Assembly (NCBI GenBank): GCA_009783365.1
Contig: WRHG01000135.1
Span: forward strand, 1 to 5,406
Length of the DNA: 5,406 bases
DNA from: Clostridia bacterium
GTDB taxonomy: Bacteria; Bacillota_A; Clostridia; Christensenellales; Aristaeellaceae
Direction: 5' to 3'
Below are positions 1 to 4,237 of the stretch, in pieces. Numbering within the stretch: position 1 is the first letter of the stretch; every line of letters begins with the position of its first letter. Below the pieces are notes generated by a model. That model worked only from the letters and a program-made list of their open reading frames with translations. It did not search any database and was not told where the DNA came from. A program made the translations under genes and the position numbers.

Positions 1-322
1 ATGAAAAGGCCGCCATGCTCGCGATCCAAAGCCGCAGGAGCGTACCGCCGGCAGCCATGACCAGCGAATTGAACATATACCGGATTATGAGCGTTTTTTG
101 CATCATCTCCAGGTAGTTGTCCAGATACGCGAACGACGCGGGGAACAGCTTTGGCGGGTACGCCGTCATTTCAGAATAGGACATGAACGATGTCAGGAAG
201 CAGTACAGGACCGGAAACACGACAAGGATGCCAATCACCACGTTGAGCACACCCATGACATGGAAGGATGTCCGCACTTTGCTGTTTTTGCGGACGACGT
301 GCAGCGGGTTTGCCTTCGTCAT
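1..322 (-). CDS. MalG/UgpE-like carbohydrate ABC transporter permease, N-terminal part (3' end outside window)
   Basis: This is the second inner-membrane permease subunit of a CUT1-family sugar ABC importer, which would pair with the gene upstream to form the transmembrane channel. 107 residues are visible and the frame stays open to the left edge. It starts MTKANPLHVVRKNSK, with one membrane segment at about residues 20-45 (VMGVLNVVIGILVVFPVLY). An extracytoplasmic stretch with the family-typical PPKLFPASFAYLDNYLEM follows, then the NSLVMAAGGTLLRL start of the next segment. The EAA loop that contacts the ATPase lies beyond the window. The ATG overlaps the TGA stop of the upstream permease (ATGA at 322-319), which indicates translational coupling. 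A G-rich stretch about 10 bases upstream (AGGGGGG on the minus strand, inside the end of the upstream gene) can serve as ribosome binding site. Family assignment is firm; the substrate cannot be read from the sequence. Confidence 0.9.
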   Translation of the reverse strand, partial: MTKANPLHVVRKNSKVRTSFHVMGVLNVVIGILVVFPVLYCFLTSFMSYSEMTAYPPKLFPASFAYLDNYLEMMQKTLIIRYMFNSLVMAAGGTLLRLWIASMAAFS

Positions 323-1221
323 GCGTAGTGCACCCCCCTGCGTTCCATACGGAAGGCCAGCAGAATCATGCCGAATATGATCAGGAAGATCAGCACCGAC
401 ATAGCGTAGCCATATCCCCAGAACTGGTTATAGATCGAGCGGTCATACATGTGGTAAATCAGCGTAACCGTAGATCTGCGCGGATTGCCGCGGGTGAGCA
501 CCATCGTCGGCCCCGCCATCATCATGTTCATCACGATATCGGTGCACATCAGATAAAAAATAGTCGGGGTGATCAGCGGCAACGTGATTCTGCGCGTGCG
601 GGCGAGCCAGCCAGCGCCCTCGATGCTGGCGGCTTCCTGCAGGTCCGTCGGGATCCCGCGCAGCGCCGCCATCAGAAAAATGAACTGATAGCCGATGTTC
701 GTCCAGACGCTGGTCGCCACGAGCGCGGGGAGCGCTGTCTTGACATCGTGCAGCCAGTTCACCTTGATGCCGAGTGCGTAGTTCAGATACCCGACCGTCG
801 GATTAAGCAGGAGCTTGAAAATCATGCACGTCGTCGACATCGAAACCGCCATCGGGAGTGAGAACAACATTTCCGATACGCGGCTACAACTCCTCTCCCG
901 TTCCGCCATCAGCGCGAGAAACAGGCTGATCAACAGGCTGGACGGCACGCCCATCGCCGTGTATTTGAGGCTATTGACCAGCGCTTCTAAAAAATTTTTG
1001 TTGGCGAGCACGCCCCGATAGTTTGCCAACCCCAAAAAACGGGTTGCCTGACCGTAAATGTTCACCACAAACAGGCTATTGTAAAATGTGCGCAGAAAGG
1101 GATAATATGTGAACATCACCGCGAAAATCAACGCTGGAAGCGCATACACATATGGTTCCAGGGTGCGGTAATTCCGCAATCCCCGGCGCCTTCCCGCTGC
1201 GTGCGCCCGCGTACGCCTCAT
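319..1221 (-). CDS. MalF/UgpA-like carbohydrate ABC transporter permease
   Basis: This is an inner-membrane permease subunit of a CUT1-type sugar ABC importer, 300 residues from the chosen start. Six hydrophobic segments are visible, at about residues 24-50, 80-105, 117-139, 162-187, 216-236 and 267-290. The cytoplasmic EAA loop, which docks on the ATPase, is clear at about 196-215: EAASIEGAG, then RRITLP with the conserved Gly and Leu-Pro. The N-terminal tail is very basic (RRTRAHAAGRRR), as expected for a cytoplasmic end. The frame is open to another ATG at 1269, but the ATG at 1221 is preferred: it has GGGAG 7 bases upstream, and the predicted transcription start near 1254 excludes the longer form. 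It is the first gene of the minus-strand transporter operon, overlaps the next permease by 4 bases, and is divergent from an RpiR-type regulator that probably controls it. No substrate-binding protein precedes it. The sugar is unknown. Confidence 0.93.
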   Translation of the reverse strand: MRRTRAHAAGRRRGLRNYRTLEPYVYALPALIFAVMFTYYPFLRTFYNSLFVVNIYGQATRFLGLANYRGVLANKNFLEALVNSLKYTAMGVPSSLLISLFLALMAERERSCSRVSEMLFSLPMAVSMSTTCMIFKLLLNPTVGYLNYALGIKVNWLHDVKTALPALVATSVWTNIGYQFIFLMAALRGIPTDLQEAASIEGAGWLARTRRITLPLITPTIFYLMCTDIVMNMMMAGPTMVLTRGNPRRSTVTLIYHMYDRSIYNQFWGYGYAMSVLIFLIIFGMILLAFRMERRGVHYA

Positions 1222-1228
1222 CGCGCAT

Positions 1229-1239
1229 CTCCCGCCTTT
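1229..1239 (-). promoter_or_regulatory. Ribosome binding site deciding the MalF-like start
   Basis: On the minus strand the bases read AAAGGCGGGAG, ending 7 bases before the ATG at 1221. Another ATG at 1228 touches this site and lies in a different frame, so it is too close to be used. The in-frame ATG at 1269 lies upstream of the site and has no comparable signal. Confidence 0.7.
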
Positions 1240-1259
1240 CGTGTTCTGATGATGTGTAT

Positions 1260-1288
1260 AGGATAGCATATGCGCAACAATAATTCAA
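1260..1288 (-). promoter_or_regulatory. Candidate promoter of the permease operon
   Basis: On the minus strand TTGAAT (1288-1283) and TATCCT (1265-1260) are separated by exactly 17 bases. Each hexamer matches the sigma-A consensus at 4 of 6 positions. Transcription would begin near 1254 and leave a leader of about 30 bases before the ATG at 1221. The -35 element lies inside the 1284-1298 inverted repeat, so a bound regulator would block RNA polymerase. It is weaker than the divergent promoter, which fits an inducible or activator-assisted gene. Confidence 0.45.
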
Positions 1289-1298
1289 TATCATTGAA
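1284..1298. promoter_or_regulatory. Inverted repeat TTCAAT-ATC-ATTGAA, candidate operator
   Basis: This is a perfect 6-3-6 palindrome covering the -35 element of the candidate permease promoter. Its right arm shares bases with the next palindrome (1295-1309), and the two centres (1291 and 1302) are 11 bp apart, about one helical turn. The geometry is that of known RpiR-family operators, for example the HexR motif TGTARTWWWATTACA as I recall it. Binding by the neighbouring regulator is inferred. Confidence 0.5.
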
Positions 1299-1309
1299 AA
1301 TTGTTTTCA
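1295..1309. promoter_or_regulatory. Inverted repeat TGAAAA-TTG-TTTTCA, candidate RpiR-type operator
   Basis: This is a perfect 6-3-6 palindrome between the divergent genes. It resembles the imperfect repeat on the regulator promoter (TGAAAT-TTT-ATTTCT at 1420-1434), sharing the TGAAA/TTTC core. That makes it the best candidate for a high-affinity site of the adjacent regulator. It also looks somewhat like a catabolite-repression cre site, but a cre has a central CG and 14-bp symmetry, and both are absent here. Confidence 0.55.
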
Positions 1310-1418
1310 TCTGTTCCGTAATTCTTTACACGAAGAATCCAAACCAGCAAGTGCTTCTCATTGATAGTCCATGTAAATTAGGTTTTTTGAAATCCATGCA
1401 AGCTGTGTTCTATGCATC

Positions 1419-1447
1419 TTGAAATTTTATTTCTCGCGCTGTATACT
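1419..1447 (+). promoter_or_regulatory. Promoter of the RpiR-family regulator gene
   Basis: TTGAAA (1419-1424) and TATACT (1442-1447) each match the sigma-A consensus at 5 of 6 positions and have the optimal 17-base spacer. Transcription would start near 1454, giving a leader of about 26 bases that contains the GAGGAG ribosome binding site at 1467-1472. The inverted repeat 1420-1434 covers the -35 element and the start of the spacer, which points to autoregulation. Confidence 0.75.
1420..1434. promoter_or_regulatory. Imperfect inverted repeat TGAAAT-TTT-ATTTCT on the regulator promoter
   Basis: The arms pair at 5 of 6 positions around a 3-base centre; only the outermost pair fails. The core matches the perfect palindrome at 1295-1309 in the TGAAA and TTTC blocks. 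Its position over the -35 element suggests a lower-affinity autoregulatory operator. The centre at 1427 is 125 and 136 bp from the two other centres, close to whole numbers of helical turns, so looping is possible but unproven. Confidence 0.5.
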
Positions 1448-1479
1448 GGACATGGCATTCCAACGCGAGGAGAACTGCG

Positions 1480-2319
1480 ATGACGTTTTACGATACCGTT
1501 GCGTCGCTGTATGACGGTCTGACAGCACGAGAAAAAAAGGTGGTTGACCACATCATGGCGCGGCCGGAAGAGGCGATGACGCTGAACACAAAGGATTTGG
1601 GTCAGCGCGCCGGCGCCTCGTCGGCGACGATCGTCCGCCTTGCCCAAGCGCTTGGATACAGCTCCTATCAGCAGATGATGATCGATCTGGCGCGGAGCGG
1701 GGCCAAACCACCGGAGCAGGAAACCGTAGCGCTGTCCGGCATGATCGAAGCGCGCCTGATGCAGCTTTTGGGTATCGTACAGGCTTCGATCGCCCGAACA
1801 TCCGCCATCATCGACGTGGATGTGCTCCGCGAGGCCGCCCGTCAGGTCAACGCCGCCACGATGATATATCTGTACGGGGTCGGCGCGTCCGGATTGGTTG
1901 CCCAGGATCTGATGCAGAAGCTCATTTTCATCAATCGGCAAAGCGTTTTCCACAGCGACTACTCGCTCAGTATCGCGAGCACCGCGCACATCACCCCGGA
2001 CGATCTGGCCATCGGGTTTTCCTATAGCGGCCGAAACCGCGAAGTCCTCTTCGCGATCGAAGCCGCGAAGGAAAACGGGGCCAAAACAATCGGCTTTACC
2101 CGCACAAACTCCCAGTTATCAAAGCTGGTCGACTTGCATATTCCATTGGCGCATATAGAAGACAGCGTTCTGCAGGGTTCCCGCCTATCACGGTATGCGC
2201 AGTCCGTCGCCGTGGACATGCTGTACATGCTGCTCCATGACGGCTCACAAGAAAACCAGGAGCATGTAGCGGAAACAAATCGGCTGGTAAACAAACACAG
2301 TGCTGGGCGCAGAATATAA
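1480..2319 (+). CDS. MurR/RpiR-family transcriptional regulator (HTH-SIS)
   Basis: This is a cytoplasmic DNA-binding regulator that senses a phosphorylated sugar, 279 residues, the normal full length of the family. The N-terminal HTH_6-type domain spans about residues 1-76, with the helix-turn-helix near 37-70 (TKDLGQRAGASSATIVRLAQ). The C-terminal SIS domain, about 115-255, has the glycine-rich loop LYGVGASGLVAQDLMQKL at 131-148, the phosphosugar-binding SYSGRNRE at 181-188, and the family-typical SRLSRYAQSVAVDMLY at 234-249. The start is secure: GAGGAG lies 7 bases upstream and a near-consensus promoter lies before it. The gene is divergent from a CUT1 sugar permease operon, and matching inverted repeats sit on both promoters, so it probably controls itself and the transporter. 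Family members may repress or activate; which applies here is unknown. The inducer is probably a phosphate ester of the imported sugar or a catabolite, but the sequence does not identify it. Confidence 0.93.
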   Translation: MTFYDTVASLYDGLTAREKKVVDHIMARPEEAMTLNTKDLGQRAGASSATIVRLAQALGYSSYQQMMIDLARSGAKPPEQETVALSGMIEARLMQLLGIVQASIARTSAIIDVDVLREAARQVNAATMIYLYGVGASGLVAQDLMQKLIFINRQSVFHSDYSLSIASTAHITPDDLAIGFSYSGRNREVLFAIEAAKENGAKTIGFTRTNSQLSKLVDLHIPLAHIEDSVLQGSRLSRYAQSVAVDMLYMLLHDGSQENQEHVAETNRLVNKHSAGRRI

Positions 2320-2609
2320 TCAAAGGCCGTAATTGGGAATGTCCTGAGCGTCAGCGGCGAGTGATACCATGCGAATGCGGACGACCGGACGGGGCTTCCT
2401 CTTATCGGAGTTTATACAGATGGCAGACATGGTGACGCAATATGTGATCGGGCCGTTTCAGTCGCTAAAGCGGGAGTGTTGAACATACCCAAAGTGCAAA
2501 GATGCGCCCTTCAACAGAGCGCATCACATTGTCTCCGGTTTAACGGTAACAGGGTTGGGTGCATTTTTTCGCCGGTTTTCGGGAAAATCCGTTAGAAGAT
2601 ATACCCTGT
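2320..2609. other. Intergenic region between converging genes, no convincing gene
   Basis: The regulator gene enters from the left and the LRR gene from the right. The only compact structure of note is the hairpin at 2501-2525. A 37-codon frame on the plus strand (ATG 2369, TGA 2480-2482) has a poor GGCGAG site 7 bases upstream and resembles no family I recognise, so it is not called a gene. No T-rich terminator follows the regulator gene on the plus strand. Confidence 0.5.
2501..2525 (-). terminator. GC-rich hairpin, possible weak terminator of the LRR gene cluster
   Basis: GATGCGC and GCGCATC pair perfectly over 7 bp around an 11-base loop. Read on the minus strand the stem is followed by TTTGCACTTT, a broken T tract, and lies about 85 bases after the LRR stop codon. 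No T tract follows on the plus strand. The interrupted tract and wide loop make intrinsic termination uncertain. Confidence 0.3.
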
Positions 2610-3425
2610 TTACTCTTCCAAGAACACATATGGAATACTATTTCGCTGCGCGTATTGCTCGGCATAGTTGCCCTTCGCTACGCTCAGGGTGAGTTTCTCG
2701 CAGCCGATGAAAGCTCCTTTACCAATGCTGGTTACGCTGGCGGGGATGGTCACGCTGATCAGGCTATCGCACATAAAGAAAGCATAGTCGCCGATGTGTG
2801 TTACGCTCTCCGGGATGATCAGGCTCAGTAAACCGCTGTACTGAAACGCATAATTGCTGATAGCAGGCACGCCGAATGGGATGACTAGGCTTACCAAACC
2901 GGAACAACTGCCGAAAGCCCCTTCTCCGATGCTTGTCACGCTGTCCGGGATGGTTATTTCGGTCAGGCTTTCGCAAGCGGTAAATGCCCAATCGCCTATA
3001 CTTGTCACGCTGTCCGGGATCATCACACCGGACAGGTCGCCACAGTTATAGAATGACTTGGAGCCAATGTTCGAAACACCTTGGGGAATTGACACTTCGG
3101 ATAAAACGTAACAATGTTTGAACGCTCCTTCACCGATATTTGTCACGCCATCCGGAATCGTCACACCGGTTAACAAGAAACAATTTGAAATCGCCTCCTC
3201 GCCGATACTCGTGACCGGGACCCCGTCCAAGTCACCCGGGATCACAAGGTCGCCACTTGGTTTCTCCACATAGCCCGTAATCGTCGCGCCGCTGTCTTCA
3301 AGCACATACTTCCACTGCCCGCTGGCGTCCGTTCTTTCTTCCTCTGCAATGCCAGCCGCCATGAAAAGCATCAGAAAAGCCGCAAGTATACTCACCATCT
3401 TGCCGTGTAAAAGTTTATTTCGCAC
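2610..3425 (-). CDS. Secreted BspA-like leucine-rich-repeat protein (LRR_5 type)
   Basis: This 271-residue exported protein belongs to the BspA-like LRR family, which is common at the surface of gut anaerobes and in some cases binds host or matrix proteins; its own partner is unknown. A signal peptide is clear: basic MRNKLLHGK, hydrophobic core VSILAAFLMLFMAAG, probable cleavage after A27. Residues 38-61 form the usual cap (WKYVLEDSGATITGY, then GDLVIP). The LRR repeats follow, with the motif IPxSVTSIGxxAFxxCxxLxxVx. The protein ends NSIPYVFLEE, a frequent ending in the family. No LPxTG motif, transmembrane anchor or lipobox is seen, so it is probably released or held by non-covalent contacts. 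The start is GTG, chosen because AAAGGGGG lies 10 bases upstream; the ATG at residue 10 would cut into the basic n-region. It is the last gene of a three-gene cluster, 65 bases after the Big2-like gene, and is probably co-transcribed with it. Confidence 0.88.
   Translation of the reverse strand: MRNKLLHGKMVSILAAFLMLFMAAGIAEEERTDASGQWKYVLEDSGATITGYVEKPSGDLVIPGDLDGVPVTSIGEEAISNCFLLTGVTIPDGVTNIGEGAFKHCYVLSEVSIPQGVSNIGSKSFYNCGDLSGVMIPDSVTSIGDWAFTACESLTEITIPDSVTSIGEGAFGSCSGLVSLVIPFGVPAISNYAFQYSGLLSLIIPESVTHIGDYAFFMCDSLISVTIPASVTSIGKGAFIGCEKLTLSVAKGNYAEQYAQRNSIPYVFLEE
2679..3158 (-). repeat. LRR_5 repeat array, seven units of about 23 residues
   Basis: Units begin with Ile-Pro at residues 90, 113, 136, 159, 182, 204 and 227, so the period is 23 residues (69 bases). 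The exception is the 182 unit, which has 22 residues and has lost the conserved Cys (QYSGLL in place of a CxxL form). A diverged first unit precedes the array at residue 62. At DNA level units 3 and 4 share the 18-base string CTTGTCACGCTGTCCGGG (plus-strand reading, near 2932 and 3001), a sign of fairly recent duplication. The last unit runs into the C-terminal tail. Confidence 0.85.
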
Positions 3426-3435
3426 TGGGTTTGTT

Positions 3436-3443
3436 CCCCCTTT
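3436..3443 (-). promoter_or_regulatory. Ribosome binding site deciding the GTG start of the LRR gene
   Basis: The minus strand reads AAAGGGGG, 10 bases before the GTG at 3425-3423. It lies too far (37 bases) from the next in-frame ATG to serve it, so the GTG is taken as the start. Confidence 0.6.
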
Positions 3444-3490
3444 ACATTATGAGGCTGCCCTTGGCAGTCATTCACGCCGGTTTACCCTCT

Positions 3491-4213
3491 CTACTTTTTC
3501 ATCATTACCTTGCATTCCAGGCTGTTCAGATCAAACATCACAATGATTTCGTACTCATTGCCTTTCAACAACACGCAATAATTGTCTTCGCGTGAATAAT
3601 CATTCGCCTTGAGTCCAAGCGCGACCAATGTACTCACATAGGCTTTGGCCGTGTCGAGCCCGGTATCCGTCAGCGTCACAAACAAGCCGTTTTCGGATTC
3701 CGGTGAATCGCCGTAGGCAAGGGTGACTTTGCCTTCTATTTTGGGAAACGCGTCCGGCCATGTGTCAGGCCAGGGAACCTCTGGCGCTTCCGGTGGGTTC
3801 GCCGCGTATTCCGCTTCCATCTCCGCGATGATGGCGTCCAAGTCCATCGGCTCCGGCGGGTACGCCCAAAGAAGAATATCCCCTTCCGCCACGACCAGCA
3901 CGCCGCAGGTGGCCGTCACATCAGGCTGATCGGCCAGCGCGCAGGTGATCGCCGTCTCGCCCGGGCTGACGGGGGTTACGCAGCCTTCCCAATCCACCGT
4001 GGCGATGGAAGGAACCGAGGACGACCAGGTGAGCCTTTGGCCTGCCGGATAGGTCTCGGCGTCCAGCACGACAGGCATGTCCAGCGGCGTTTGCAGGTAT
4101 GCCGGGTAGAGGGTGAGCGGTATGTAGGATACGCCCGACTCCGCTACACCAGCGCTCACGCAGGCCAGGAAAGAAAGGCCCAGTATCAACAAGCACGAAA
4201 TGATTTTTCTCAT
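3491..4213 (-). CDS. Secreted protein with bacterial Ig-like (Big2) domain and unknown C-terminal domain
   Basis: This 240-residue probable exported protein has an unknown role, most likely at the cell surface. The signal peptide is MRKI followed by a hydrophobic core to about residue 20, with cleavage after VSA (21) or GVA (24). Cys18 is preceded by FLA, which is not a standard lipobox. Residues about 31-108 match the Big2 pattern: LTWSSSVPSIATVDWEGCVT, PGETAITC and a closing VLVV strand. An acidic, proline-rich linker follows (about 115-155, with PEAPEVPWPDTWPDAFP). The last 85 residues form an alpha/beta-looking unit, with a helix near DTAKAYVSTLVALG and ending in strands EYEIIVMFDL and LECKVMMK. 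It resembles small C-terminal domains I have seen in clostridial exported proteins, but I cannot name it firmly. AAGGAG lies 7 bases before the ATG. It is the middle gene of the cluster, 24 bases after the proline-rich repeat gene. Confidence 0.82.
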   Translation of the reverse strand: MRKIISCLLILGLSFLACVSAGVAESGVSYIPLTLYPAYLQTPLDMPVVLDAETYPAGQRLTWSSSVPSIATVDWEGCVTPVSPGETAITCALADQPDVTATCGVLVVAEGDILLWAYPPEPMDLDAIIAEMEAEYAANPPEAPEVPWPDTWPDAFPKIEGKVTLAYGDSPESENGLFVTLTDTGLDTAKAYVSTLVALGLKANDYSREDNYCVLLKGNEYEIIVMFDLNSLECKVMMKK

Positions 4214-4220
4214 TTTGACT

Positions 4221-4226
4221 CTCCTT
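4221..4226 (-). promoter_or_regulatory. Ribosome binding site in the short gap between cluster genes
   Basis: AAGGAG on the minus strand lies 7 bases before the ATG of the Big2-like gene. It falls inside the 24-base gap after the stop of the upstream gene, which supports co-transcription and leaves no room for a separate promoter there. Confidence 0.75.
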
Positions 4227-4237
4227 GATCCTGTCGC

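Noticed and set aside
268..861. Long plus-strand open frame opposite the MalF-like permease
   Set aside because: Its product is rich in His, Arg and Gln in a pattern typical of the reverse of a membrane-protein gene. The minus-strand frame has clear permease motifs and a ribosome binding site.
1295..1309. Catabolite-repression (cre) site
   Set aside because: The palindrome has 15-bp symmetry with a TTG centre. A cre box needs a central CG in a 14-bp arrangement.
1378..1989. Minus-strand open frame opposite the RpiR-family gene
   Set aside because: It is a shadow of the HTH-SIS frame, would run across the regulator promoter, and shows no recognisable domain.
2369..2482. 37-codon plus-strand frame in the convergent gap
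   Set aside because: It has a poor ribosome binding site, no recognisable family and no promoter, so it is kept only as an observation.
2573..2591. Stem CGGTTTT/AAAA-CCG just after the LRR stop, considered as terminator
   Set aside because: It has a bulged base and only three GC pairs at the base, and no T tract follows on either strand.
2548..2610. Inverted repeat AACAGGGT / ACCCTGTT 47 bases apart
   Set aside because: One arm overlaps the end of the LRR gene, the arms are short and distant, and no adjacent element or target duplication is seen, so chance is the simplest reading.
3455..3467. Small hairpin CTGCC/GGCAG between the Big2-like and LRR genes
   Set aside because: It has only five pairs, a 3-base loop and no T tract. 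A CATAAT box nearby has no acceptable -35 partner, so neither a terminator nor a promoter is called.
4155..4166. Lipoprotein signal (Cys18 of the Big2-like protein)
   Set aside because: The residues before the Cys are Phe-Leu-Ala. The position usually held by Leu, Val or Ile is Phe, and standard signal peptidase sites follow at VSA and GVA.
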